The position numbers and the translations under genes were made by a program. A DNA stretch of 64,000 nt from Thermaurantimonas aggregans (GTDB taxonomy: Bacteria > Bacteroidota > Bacteroidia > Flavobacteriales > Schleiferiaceae): NCBI RefSeq assembly GCF_003851885.1, contig NZ_BHZE01000010.1:1-64000 (forward strand), read 5' to 3'. Positions 43,865-51,786 of this stretch are shown here, piece by piece; position 1 is the stretch's first letter; every line of letters begins with the position of its first letter. The notes under the pieces were generated by a model. The model searched no databases, was not told the DNA's origin, and worked only from the letters and a program-made list of their open reading frames with translations.

Positions 43865-45318
43865 GGTTGATAATAATCATTATTTCTATACTTTTATGTA
43901 CGCAAATACATGGACAAGAAAACAAGACATTTACAAGAAAAATTCCAGCTATTAATCATATAAATTCAAGATCAGGTAATTCTGTAGAGAATAATTTAGG
44001 ATATCATTCTGTTTTCGAAAACTTAATTCCACATCCTTTGTCCGGAAGACTTCCAAAAGTAGTATTAGTAAATCATACATATACCCATGGAGTAAGGCTT
44101 TTAAGTATTTTTGGTTTTAACCATTCTAACTACTCCATTATAAAATTACATGATTTCTATAGAGATAGTAACCTTTTATTTAGTCATATTTCCGAACTTT
44201 ATTCCCCCGCCGGTTATTATATCTCATGTGGATATTTTTCTCATATAATTGATACAAATTTAATGTATATAGTAAAGAATATTAATGATTTCTGCGGACC
44301 TGTCATTAAAGTAACAGATTCTACCGTCCTGGGTATAGATACTTTTTTTAACAAATTTTCAGTGTACTTCATCAACCCATATACAGCAGAAAAGTACTTT
44401 CTTATAGATATTGATTCAACCATTAATGAAATTTTTTCGGACAAAGACAATGTATATCTTCATGAACTTTTCATCCGTCAAGACTCAGCCCATGCCATCT
44501 TTGTGCATCGACAAGACCCTTCACTTAAGGTAAGACTGGTCTTCTCTCAATCGGGCTTCGAAAAACTCCACATCGAGCAGCATCCCTACGACCGCCATTG
44601 GTACTTCTCCGGCACCCGACTGGGTGTAAAGCGACGGGTACTCTACGAAAATACCTCCATCTACGACGGCAAGGCCGATGGCACCCTCGATGTATTCGAC
44701 CATCACGACCTGCGTATCCTCTCCTTCTCTCTATCTAACTGGGCTGATGACTTCTCCTTCCTGCCCGAAAAAGTCTTCTGGGAGCCCGACAATACCCTCT
44801 CCATCTTCTACCGCTACCGGCGAAAGGGCAGCCCCAAAGTCTTTACCGCCCTGATGAACATCGACCTACAAGGCCAGGTCAACTGGTGTATGGACTATTG
44901 GCTGCAAAACTTTCGCGTCACCATCAACGACATCATCAAAACTTGGGATGGGGGCTTTTACATGATTCTCGAGCAATACGGTGTTGGTTTTCACGTGATG
45001 AAAACCGACAAACGCGGCCGGGTGTATGAAAGCGAAAACGGTATCACCTACACCCGCTCCAACTGCTCGCATACCGAACTGCCTCGTCGCACCGACATCC
45101 TGCTCTTCCCCAATCCCTCCAGTGGGCGCTTTACTCTCCAAACCGGTGAGTACGGCCTACTCCAAATCGTAAATCTGGCCGGTCAGGTCGTCTTTGAAAC
45201 CGCCATCCAAGACCATACTACCGAAGTGCTCTTCGGCCGTCTGCCCGCCGGTATATACATCGCGCGCTTCATCGGTGAGAGCGGCTCTACAGCCAGCGAA
45301 AAATTGGTGGTGTATTGA
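43861..45318 (+). CDS. T9SS-type secreted protein, paralog 2
   Basis: 485 residues with a signal peptide (MRLIIIIISILLCTQIHGQ). The C-terminal half holds DLQGQVNWCMDYWLQNF...TWDGGFYMIL...KTDKRGRVYESENGITYTRSNC, a clear paralog of the preceding protein, and ends in a T9SS domain (ILLFPNPSSGRFTLQ...LPAGIYIARF). The first 600 bases are AT-rich like the neighbour, while from about 44480 the sequence becomes GC-rich with C-ending codons, without any break in frame. Function unknown. Confidence 0.85.
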   Translation: MRLIIIIISILLCTQIHGQENKTFTRKIPAINHINSRSGNSVENNLGYHSVFENLIPHPLSGRLPKVVLVNHTYTHGVRLLSIFGFNHSNYSIIKLHDFYRDSNLLFSHISELYSPAGYYISCGYFSHIIDTNLMYIVKNINDFCGPVIKVTDSTVLGIDTFFNKFSVYFINPYTAEKYFLIDIDSTINEIFSDKDNVYLHELFIRQDSAHAIFVHRQDPSLKVRLVFSQSGFEKLHIEQHPYDRHWYFSGTRLGVKRRVLYENTSIYDGKADGTLDVFDHHDLRILSFSLSNWADDFSFLPEKVFWEPDNTLSIFYRYRRKGSPKVFTALMNIDLQGQVNWCMDYWLQNFRVTINDIIKTWDGGFYMILEQYGVGFHVMKTDKRGRVYESENGITYTRSNCSHTELPRRTDILLFPNPSSGRFTLQTGEYGLLQIVNLAGQVVFETAIQDHTTEVLFGRLPAGIYIARFIGESGSTASEKLVVY

Positions 45319-45441
45319 GGGGAACTTAAACTTTAACTTAAACTCATACTTTAACTTAAAATAATTATTGATTAATCGGATAATGTATTGATTTTCATTT
45401 ATTTAAAAAATCATATATTTTCTCTCCGCTGCTTTACTTAA

Positions 45442-45468
45442 TTGGTTAGATATAATCCTGTACTTTTA
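45442..45468 (+). promoter_or_regulatory. Possible promoter for the LiaF-like gene
   Basis: TTG (45442-45444), 16 bases, then TACTTTTA (45461-45468), one mismatch from TAnnTTTG, 18 bases before the ATG at 45487. Confidence 0.4.
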
Positions 45469-45486
45469 CTTAAAAATAAATCCACT

Positions 45487-46185
45487 ATGACTTCTAACTC
45501 TACCCTATCACGAGTCCTTCCAGGCCTTTTTATCATAGGCATCGGTTTGGTATGGATGCTTCGCGTGGCCGGAGTGATGATTCCCGATTGGCTGTTTAGC
45601 TGGGAAATGCTTTTAATCGCTTTGGGATTGTTTTTAGGCATCAAATCGGGTTTTAAAGATTGGAATTTTCTGCTGCCTCTGGGTGTTGGAGTCATCTTTT
45701 TCATCAATGACTTTACGGACCTAAGACTTGGCAAGTTTTTGATACCTGCATTAATTATTCTTTTGGGAATGTATGTGATAGCAAAAAACCTTATAAAACC
45801 CAAAAATAACTCAGGTGCAGATGGCTTCGGTCTTTCTACCGAACATACCACAACCGATGGTGTGGTGAAAATAGACGCCTTTCTGAGCGGAATAAAAAAG
45901 TCTTACGACCTGCCGGAGTTTAAGGGAGGTACGATCAACAATCTGCTGGCCGGCGTGGACCTCAATCTGAAAAACACCAAAGTACATGGCACAGCGGTGC
46001 TCACTGTCAGCACCTTGCTTGGCGGAGTGAAAATTTGGCTTCCAGACGATGTACAGCTGATTTCTGAAATACAGGCCGTGATGGGCGATGTGGATGACAA
46101 GCGCTTTCGTGCCAGCTCCAATCCTACCGGCACGATTATTCTAAGGGGCAGCGCGATGCTCGGTGGTATAGAAATCAGAAGTTAG
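45487..46185 (+). CDS. LiaF-like membrane protein
   Basis: 232 residues from the ATG at 45487 (an upstream in-frame start precedes the likely promoter box). The first 110 residues hold four hydrophobic segments of the LiaI/LiaF transmembrane type (FIIGIGLVWML, LLIALGLFLG, GVGVIFFIND, ALIILLGMYVIAK). The C-terminus is the LiaF beta-helix-like domain with GGTINNLLAGVDLNLKNTKV, LLGGVKIWLPDDVQL and SAMLGGIEIRS. In Firmicutes LiaF inhibits an envelope-stress kinase; in Bacteroidota the role is unknown and no LiaRS pair is adjacent. Confidence 0.82.
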   Translation: MTSNSTLSRVLPGLFIIGIGLVWMLRVAGVMIPDWLFSWEMLLIALGLFLGIKSGFKDWNFLLPLGVGVIFFINDFTDLRLGKFLIPALIILLGMYVIAKNLIKPKNNSGADGFGLSTEHTTTDGVVKIDAFLSGIKKSYDLPEFKGGTINNLLAGVDLNLKNTKVHGTAVLTVSTLLGGVKIWLPDDVQLISEIQAVMGDVDDKRFRASSNPTGTIILRGSAMLGGIEIRS

Positions 46186-46300
46186 AAAATTACAGCATGC
46201 AAAATGATTTGAGAATTCGCCAATCGCATTCGTGTTTTTTTGAAATATTTGCGATTTTTTTATTCTTTATTCATTCTTTTTTCAAGAAAAATATAATGTT

Positions 46301-46332
46301 TTTGAAGTATAAAAAAAATTGAAATACTTTCG
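46301..46332 (+). promoter_or_regulatory. Promoter of metK
   Basis: TTTG (46301-46304), 20 bases, then TACTTTCG (46325-46332), a one-mismatch TAnnTTTG. It ends 11 bases before the riboswitch P1 helix, so the transcript should start just ahead of the aptamer. Confidence 0.55.
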
Positions 46333-46342
46333 TCCCCGTGAA

Positions 46343-46393
46343 TGTGGACAGATTTGAACTGATTGCAACCACACTAAAAAATGCTAAAACAGT
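46343..46393 (+). promoter_or_regulatory. SAM-II riboswitch aptamer upstream of metK
   Basis: Pseudoknot layout of the SAM-II (SAM-alpha) class. P1 is TGTGG (46343-46347) with CCACA (46369-46373), enclosing GATTTGAACTGATTGCAA, which carries the conserved GATTT and TTGCAA. P2 is ACTG (46358-46361) with CAGT (46390-46393), after the A-rich strand with the conserved TGCTAAAA. SAM-II is known from alpha-proteobacteria and Bacteroidota and controls methionine and SAM genes. Its position before SAM synthetase fits feedback repression. Confidence 0.85.
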
Positions 46394-46432
46394 ACCCGGT
46401 CATCCAATCGAAGTTCTGTACAAGGCGTTTTA

Positions 46433-46477
46433 GGGGTTTAGACAGTTCAATCACCACACCGCCAATTGTTTAACCCC
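46433..46477 (+). promoter_or_regulatory. Expression-platform hairpin and anti-aptamer of the metK riboswitch
   Basis: GGGGTT (46433-46438) pairs with AACCCC (46472-46477), extended inward by ACAGTT with AATTGT. Within it, CAGTTCAA (46443-46450) is perfectly complementary to TTGAACTG of the aptamer (46354-46361), and CCACA (46454-46458) to P1 strand TGTGG. The hairpin and the anti-aptamer helix exclude each other. No T run follows, so control is probably at translation of metK, whose ATG is 16 bases on. Confidence 0.6.
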
Positions 46478-46493
46478 AAAAATTTCAACCAAA

Positions 46494-47756
46494 ATGCCTT
46501 ATCTGTTTACCTCCGAATCGGTAAGTGAAGGACACCCCGACAAAGTAGCCGACCAAATCTCTGACGCCATCCTCGACCACTTCCTGGCCTTTGACCCGGA
46601 CAGCAAAGTTGCTTGTGAGACACTTGTAACCACCGGCCAGGTAATTGTAGCTGGTGAAGTAAAGACCAATACCTACATCGACATTCAAACCATCGTGCGC
46701 GACACCATCCGCCGAATCGGTTATACTAAGAGCGAATACATGTTTGAAGCCAACTCTTGCGGTATCCTCACTGCCATACACGAGCAAAGCCCCGATATCA
46801 ATCAGGGTGTAGAGCGCGGTACTCCTGAAGAGCAAGGTGCCGGTGATCAGGGGATGATGTTTGGCTACGCCACCAACGAAACAGCCAACTACATGCCTCT
46901 GGCGCTTGATCTAAGCCATAAACTGTTGATTGAGTTGGCCGCTATCCGCAAAGAAGGTCGCATGATGACCTACCTGCGACCTGACGCCAAAAGCCAGGTG
47001 ACCATCCAATACAGCGATGACAATCGCCCGGAGAAGATTCACACCATCGTCATCAGCACCCAGCACGATGAATTTGACACCGAAGCGCGCATGCAGGAGG
47101 TGATTAAAAAAGACATCATCGACATCCTTATTCCAAGAGTTAAAGCTCAGCTCACTCCGGAGCTTCAGAAGCTTTTCACAGATGACATCATCTACCACAT
47201 TAACCCGACGGGCAAATTCGTCATTGGTGGCCCACATGGCGATACCGGACTTACAGGCCGCAAAATCATCGTAGATACTTACGGCGGAAAGGGCGCTCAT
47301 GGTGGTGGTGCCTTCAGTGGCAAAGACCCTTCTAAAGTGGACCGCTCAGCTGCCTATGCCTGCCGTCACATTGCGAAGAATCTGGTGGCTGCCGGAGTAG
47401 CCGATGAAATTCTGGTGCAAGTGTCATATGCCATCGGTATCGCTCGTCCTGTTAACATTTTTGTAAATACCTACGGCACTGCCAAACATGGCCTTACCGA
47501 CCAAAAAATCGCTGAAGGCGTGGAAGCTATCTTCGACATGCGCCCGTACGAAATCGAAAAGCGTCTTGGCCTGCGCTCACCCATCTACAGCGAAACAGCT
47601 GCCTACGGCCATATGGGTCGCCAACCTCAAACGGTGATCAAAACCTTTCGCAAGCCAGATCACAACGGTACTTTGGTGCTCAAAAAAGAAGTAAAACTCT
47701 TCACCTGGGAAGAGCTAAATTATATAGATGCTATTAAAAAGTACTTCAAAATATAA
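46494..47756 (+). CDS. metK: S-adenosylmethionine synthetase
   Basis: 420 residues. It makes SAM from methionine and ATP. Motifs: [24 protein letters not shown] at the N-terminus in outline, GEVKTN, the catalytic loop region [36 protein letters not shown] and [19 protein letters not shown]. It is slightly longer than the E. coli enzyme, with an insert around residues 180-200, as usual in Bacteroidota. It is preceded by a SAM-II riboswitch and followed by a terminator, so it is monocistronic and feedback-controlled. Confidence 0.98.
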   Translation: MPYLFTSESVSEGHPDKVADQISDAILDHFLAFDPDSKVACETLVTTGQVIVAGEVKTNTYIDIQTIVRDTIRRIGYTKSEYMFEANSCGILTAIHEQSPDINQGVERGTPEEQGAGDQGMMFGYATNETANYMPLALDLSHKLLIELAAIRKEGRMMTYLRPDAKSQVTIQYSDDNRPEKIHTIVISTQHDEFDTEARMQEVIKKDIIDILIPRVKAQLTPELQKLFTDDIIYHINPTGKFVIGGPHGDTGLTGRKIIVDTYGGKGAHGGGAFSGKDPSKVDRSAAYACRHIAKNLVAAGVADEILVQVSYAIGIARPVNIFVNTYGTAKHGLTDQKIAEGVEAIFDMRPYEIEKRLGLRSPIYSETAAYGHMGRQPQTVIKTFRKPDHNGTLVLKKEVKLFTWEELNYIDAIKKYFKI

Positions 47757-47774
47757 AAACGATTCTTCTGGTAT

Positions 47775-47802
47775 AAAAAGCCCCTTTTTAAGGGGTTTTT
47801 TT
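47775..47802 (+). terminator. Terminator of metK
   Basis: AAAAGCCCC pairs with GGGGTTTTT (one G-U) around a TTTTTAA loop, followed by TTTT; 18 bases past the stop codon. Confidence 0.85.
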
Positions 47803-48300
47803 ACTTGAAAAAATGCCTTTAATTACCAAGTGATCTATAAGATTAATTTGGTTGCACTTGAGTGTCATCTGGGAGAAAGCGCAGTATGACTTTACTTTTA
47901 TTGTTTTTTACAATGATTTCAACAAAAGTTCATATTTAGGTGCACAGTGCTCTTCCTCCTGATCAACGATTTTCAAATGTGCATAAGACAAATTGCGGAA
48001 ACTCCTCCAGACTACTTTCGGAATTTCTGATTTCTTTATTTCTCTTTTGGTTTTTACCTTTTTACCACTTTAAGTAAAATGAGCTTCTTATCAATTTGTG
48101 TTTTTTTAAAAATTCTGCTTCAATTACCATTTTCTTTCTTTCTCATTCCCAATGATACACATGAGTAGTAGGATATACTTTCCTGAATTCATTCAATACC
48201 GCTTAAAGTATTCTTTATTTTTTGATGCTGAGCCAATATCGGATTAACATCAAAAAAACCTATGAAATAAAACATTAATAAAAAGGATTATCAACATCTT
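47803..48300. other. AT-rich intergenic region with a possible decayed ORF
   Basis: About 500 bases without an intact gene. The only protein-like sequence is on the minus strand at 47908-48130 (listed separately). I see no hairpins or repeats of note. Confidence 0.5.
47908..48130 (-). pseudogene. Possible frameshifted small ORF
   Basis: An ATG at 48130 opens 22 codons (MVIEAEFLKKHKLIRSSFYLKW). The neighbouring frame then reads on through KVKTKREIKKSEIPKVVWRSF and ...HCAPKYELLLKSL to a stop at 47908. Together they would be about 74 residues with one frameshift near 48065. Amino-acid composition is protein-like, with no recognised family. It could be chance. Confidence 0.3.
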
Positions 48301-49314
48301 TTAGAAATTTAAAAATTCTATTTCAGTGGTAAGAACTTTTAGATCCTGTTGCATGAGATTAATTGTAGCTTCAAGCTGGTCAAGCATATTTGCCCGATTA
48401 TATAACTGTTCTGCTGAATACAACCCACCCAGACCAAAATATAAATCAATGAGTTTTCTTTTTCTTTTTGTTTTATCCATTGAAATTTGACCAAAACTCA
48501 TCCATCGATCTATAATTTGATAACGCAGAGATGGCTCTTCTGGTCTATCAGGATCGTAATAATTTAAAAAATACCATATAGATTTAGGAAAAATTTCAGA
48601 AGTTTTATTTCCCTCCCATATATCTTTTAATGGATTACGGGGATGAGAAAAAAAAATTTTCTTTTTGTTTCTCAGTATTAGAAGACCTAAAATACCTTCT
48701 GTAACACTTGATAATATTCCAATTTTTTCTCCCAAATTTCCTAAATTTCCATTTGTGAGCAATAAACCAGTAATTAAAGCACCCGTAGCACCAATTACAA
48801 TAGCACCTACAGTTAGTTTTGTTTCCGCATCATCTTCGATATTTTTTAGAAAATTAGCTATTTGATCTGCACGTTCCTCTTCACAATCTAATTCGCCTGC
48901 TATAGCCGATATTTCCAATGATGTTTGGTGTATTTTATGATATATTTTTTGAGATAATTCGAGCATTTCTACCTTGTTTTCAATTGAGGGGTTTTCATCA
49001 AAACATCGCTTTACATACATGTATTTTTTCAGTAAATCTAATACTCCAATTGCATGTGCTGTGTTTAGCGATTGAAATGAAAAGCGACTCGCGAGAAGGG
49101 TATCTATATCTAATGTGTGAATAGGGGATGGAAGTTCATCTGGAGTGTAGGTTTGTATCTTCTCTTGATTACAATAATTTTTGCTTAGCTGATTCGAAAC
49201 TTGTATGTTTTTTATATTTGAACATGAAACTGCTAAGAAGAGTATAAGTGCGTGTAGAGACTGAAGCACAAACTTTTTGTAATCTAAAAGATTTTTTACG
49301 AGTATTTGCTTCAT
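48301..49314 (-). CDS. Lipoprotein of unknown function
   Basis: 337 residues from the ATG at 49314 (another start three codons earlier is possible). The N-terminus has a basic stretch then a lipobox (ALILFLAVSC, Cys near residue 31). A helical region (residues 90-170) with LDLLKKYMYVKRCFDENPS follows, then a Gly-rich hydrophobic segment TVGAIVIGATGALITGLLLT near 185 and a second weaker one near 215. The C-terminal third is charged and helical. I do not recognise the family. It is strongly AT-rich and isolated, consistent with accessory DNA. Confidence 0.65.
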   Translation of the reverse strand: MKQILVKNLLDYKKFVLQSLHALILFLAVSCSNIKNIQVSNQLSKNYCNQEKIQTYTPDELPSPIHTLDIDTLLASRFSFQSLNTAHAIGVLDLLKKYMYVKRCFDENPSIENKVEMLELSQKIYHKIHQTSLEISAIAGELDCEEERADQIANFLKNIEDDAETKLTVGAIVIGATGALITGLLLTNGNLGNLGEKIGILSSVTEGILGLLILRNKKKIFFSHPRNPLKDIWEGNKTSEIFPKSIWYFLNYYDPDRPEEPSLRYQIIDRWMSFGQISMDKTKRKRKLIDLYFGLGGLYSAEQLYNRANMLDQLEATINLMQQDLKVLTTEIEFLNF

Positions 49315-49368
49315 CATAAACAAAGAAAGCTTACTTTAAAATTCCCCTAAATCGCAAATACATTTGCA

Positions 49369-49376
49369 CAAATGTA
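49369..49376 (-). promoter_or_regulatory. -7 promoter element (TACATTTG) for the unknown lipoprotein
   Basis: Exact TAnnTTTG on the minus strand, about 54 bases before the ATG at 49314, within the short palindrome-like stretch CAAATACATTTG/CAAATGTA. Further upstream (49449-49465) is a T17 run without a hairpin. Confidence 0.4.
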
Positions 49377-49544
49377 TATTTTTGAAAGTAAACTTTTTTG
49401 AATGATTAAATTGCATTAAACTTTCTTTTTACGCTCATTTGATAAAACTTTTTTTTTTTTTTTTTAATTGTTAAAAATGTTGGATAATTTTAAAAATTTC
49501 AGCAACTAATCCACTGTATTCTACACAGAAAGTTATAAGCTGGA

Positions 49545-50624
49545 CTATCGAGAATTGTTATTAAGCATTGAAAATTTTAAGCTAAAAATATGACTCAGCA
49601 ATGCGCTTTCAAAAGAGACGAGATTTGATAAAGCATAGTCGACCTTTAGTCTTCCAAAAGCTAAGCCTAAACCTAAAGATGGACTAAACATCCACTGTTG
49701 GCCACCGGCGAAGGTTGTTGTGCGCTGCCACCTGCCGGCTCCAAGCCGAAGAAAAATCCATTTTCTGTAGTCGGCTTCTACTCCGATAGCCGGATTGACG
49801 GTCAGTATAGTTCCAACATTAATCCCAGCAAATGGACCTGCTGATAAAACGGCATTCATTTCAGGTAAAATCCCAAAATCATCATTTATTTTCATATATC
49901 TGGCTACGCCAAGTGTGAGCGATGGTGGAGTAAATTCAAGGTTTTCTTCGGGAAGTTCGTTGCCTGTTTGTTCGAAAGAACCTCTTAATAGCTCATTGTT
50001 AAAAGTCCAGAAATTAAAAGTTGTAGTCACATCTTTTAGTAAAGCTGAAAACATCCAATCCCCAGACCTGTAATGTACACCTGCATCAAAGCCAAATCCG
50101 TAAGCATTGGCAAAGGGGCCGATGTTTCTATAGATCAATTTTGAATTAATGCCTAAAAACAATCCTGGAATACGTGCAACAGGTGATGCAAAATGTCCAA
50201 TCAAAGCATAATCAGAGGCAGAAAACCGCGTAATTCTATTGTAATCCACCTGGCCTTGATCATCTACAAGATTCAATGTGTTTTGAATATCATCAATGGC
50301 AAATCTTAAAAGGGATAACCCTACTCGATAGGGAGAGCCCTTAGCCTGGTAAGCTAAAGCTAAATAATCGTAATTAGCAATGGAAGCAAACCACGAAGCA
50401 TGCATCAGCGCAGCATCGTAAGTAAAATCGCCATGTAAAAGACCTGCCGGATTCCAATAACCCGCCTCTACCCCTTCGACCGAAGCCGTAACGGCCCCTG
50501 CCATACCTATAGCCCTTGCCCCTGCTCCAATGTTCAGAAATTCGTTGCTGTATTTTCTTAATACCTGAGCTTGTAAACTTTGTAAGCCAACTAACAAAGC
50601 AACAATTGAAATAAATTTCCTCAA
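49545..50624 (-). CDS. PorV/PorQ-family outer-membrane protein (PorV2-like)
   Basis: 359 residues from a TTG at 50624, which gives a compact signal peptide (RKFISIVALLVGLQSLQAQ). An in-frame TTG at 50648 lies only 4 bases from the -7 box and adds eight basic residues. The mature N-terminus EFLNIGAGARAIGMAGAVTAS...GYWNPAGLL is the UPF0164/PorV signature of FadL-like barrels associated with T9SS. It resembles the PorV2 branch rather than PorV or PorQ proper (from memory). It is last in an operon with a large barrel protein, an ArsC-like protein and rsmG, with 61 bases after rsmG containing its own box. Confidence 0.8.
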   Translation of the reverse strand: MRKFISIVALLVGLQSLQAQVLRKYSNEFLNIGAGARAIGMAGAVTASVEGVEAGYWNPAGLLHGDFTYDAALMHASWFASIANYDYLALAYQAKGSPYRVGLSLLRFAIDDIQNTLNLVDDQGQVDYNRITRFSASDYALIGHFASPVARIPGLFLGINSKLIYRNIGPFANAYGFGFDAGVHYRSGDWMFSALLKDVTTTFNFWTFNNELLRGSFEQTGNELPEENLEFTPPSLTLGVARYMKINDDFGILPEMNAVLSAGPFAGINVGTILTVNPAIGVEADYRKWIFLRLGAGRWQRTTTFAGGQQWMFSPSLGLGLAFGRLKVDYALSNLVSFESALLSHIFSLKFSMLNNNSR

Positions 50625-50652
50625 GAATCTTTTAATTTGAATACTCAACGGC

Positions 50653-50660
50653 CAAAAATA
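50653..50660 (-). promoter_or_regulatory. -7 promoter element (TATTTTTG) for the PorV2-like gene
   Basis: Exact TAnnTTTG on the minus strand, 28 bases before the TTG at 50624, in the gap after rsmG. It may give internal transcription within the operon. Confidence 0.45.
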
Positions 50661-50685
50661 CTCTTTTAGTACTTTTTTGAATGGT

Positions 50686-51309
50686 TCAGACCTGAAAGAC
50701 TACCAGCTTTTTCGTTTCAAAAAAAGGTTCTTCAAACCATTCTGATATATCTTTTACTTCCAATACTTTTACTGGCGGAATTAATTCATGGGTAATATCG
50801 CCCCCTTTTAAGTAAAGCACCGAAGGAGGCAAGGCGCCGGGCGGATTGTTCTTTACCAATTTACCCTTAATCCACTTAGCAAACTCTGGCAAGGTGGTCA
50901 CTGCACGACTTACGATGTAATTAAAACTATTTTTTATGCCTTCTGCTCGTGCTTGCGTAGCTACTACATTTTCAAGACCTAGTGCATTTTTAACTTCCTG
51001 AACAACTCGAATCTTTTTGCCAATAGAATCGACCAGATGAAATTCAACCTGCGGTAATGCAATTGCTAAAGGAATACCGGGAAAACCGCCTCCGGTGCCT
51101 ACATCCAACACTGTAGCTCTCTCGAAAAATGAAGTGTATCGCGCAATGGCCAAACTGTGAAGTACATGGTGGAGGTAAAAATTCTCCATGTCTTTTCGCG
51201 AGATCACATTGATGCGCGCATTCCATTCGCTGTACAGCGCTTTAAGGCTTTCAAATTTTTGTATTTGTTCCTCTTTTAATTCAGGGAAATACTTCAGAAT
51301 ACTTTCCAC
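50686..51309 (-). CDS. rsmG: 16S rRNA (guanine527-N7)-methyltransferase
   Basis: 207 residues, normal length. The SAM-binding motif VLDVGTGGGFPGIPLAI is near residue 72 and the N-terminal WNARINVISRKDMENFYLHHVLHSLAI is the family signature. ARAEG and VSRAVTTLPEFAKW follow. It methylates G527 of 16S rRNA. It follows the ArsC-like gene by 14 bases in the same direction. Confidence 0.95.
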   Translation of the reverse strand: MESILKYFPELKEEQIQKFESLKALYSEWNARINVISRKDMENFYLHHVLHSLAIARYTSFFERATVLDVGTGGGFPGIPLAIALPQVEFHLVDSIGKKIRVVQEVKNALGLENVVATQARAEGIKNSFNYIVSRAVTTLPEFAKWIKGKLVKNNPPGALPPSVLYLKGGDITHELIPPVKVLEVKDISEWFEEPFFETKKLVVFQV

Positions 51310-51323
51310 TTCGTCGCAATCTC

Positions 51324-51671
51324 TTACAATACTTCTTGAATCTTATCAGCCGGTCTGGCTATTACGGCCAAGTCTTTTTCAGGATTATACACGATCGGGC
51401 GCTGCAAAAGAATAGGGTCTTCGATGATGGCGTAAATCAACTCGTTGTCATCGAGTTCAAGCTCAGCATATTTCTCTTTCCAAACTTGTTCATTGGTGCG
51501 GATGATGTCGATGGTGTGAAAACCAGCGAGCTCGACGAGTTTTTCCACTTCATCAAAGGTAAGCGGCTCATCGAGATAACGCTTGATCTGGAAGGGAATG
51601 TTGCGCTCTTCGAGCCATTTTACAGCTTCTCTGCTCTTTCCACACCGGGGGTTGTGATATACGATCAGCAT
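51324..51671 (-). CDS. ArsC-family protein (arsenate reductase-like)
   Basis: 115 residues. The glutaredoxin-like ArsC fold with the active-site loop HNPRCGKSREA (single Cys near residue 10) and the C-terminal DPILLQRPIVY with its conserved Arg-Pro. These match glutaredoxin-dependent arsenate reductases and their YfgD relatives; there is no arsR or arsenite pump nearby, so arsenate as the physiological substrate is uncertain. It precedes rsmG by 14 bases. Confidence 0.88.
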   Translation of the reverse strand: MLIVYHNPRCGKSREAVKWLEERNIPFQIKRYLDEPLTFDEVEKLVELAGFHTIDIIRTNEQVWKEKYAELELDDNELIYAIIEDPILLQRPIVYNPEKDLAVIARPADKIQEVL

Positions 51672-51786
51672 GTTAATGTATTAAAGTTTTTTATTTAACT
51701 GCAAATGTAGGTTCAGCCATAGTACACGATCAGAAATCGACGGGCAGTTGTCCGTTCTGAATAGTCTTTAAAATGATGATATATAA

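Noticed and set aside
45319-45362. Repeated CTTTAACTTAAA units after the second T9SS cargo gene
   Set aside because: Three short imperfect copies in AT-rich DNA; could be chance, and no gene or structure depends on them.
46433-46477. GGGGTT/AACCCC hairpin as an intrinsic transcription terminator
   Set aside because: It is followed by AAAAATTT rather than a U run, so translational control is more likely.
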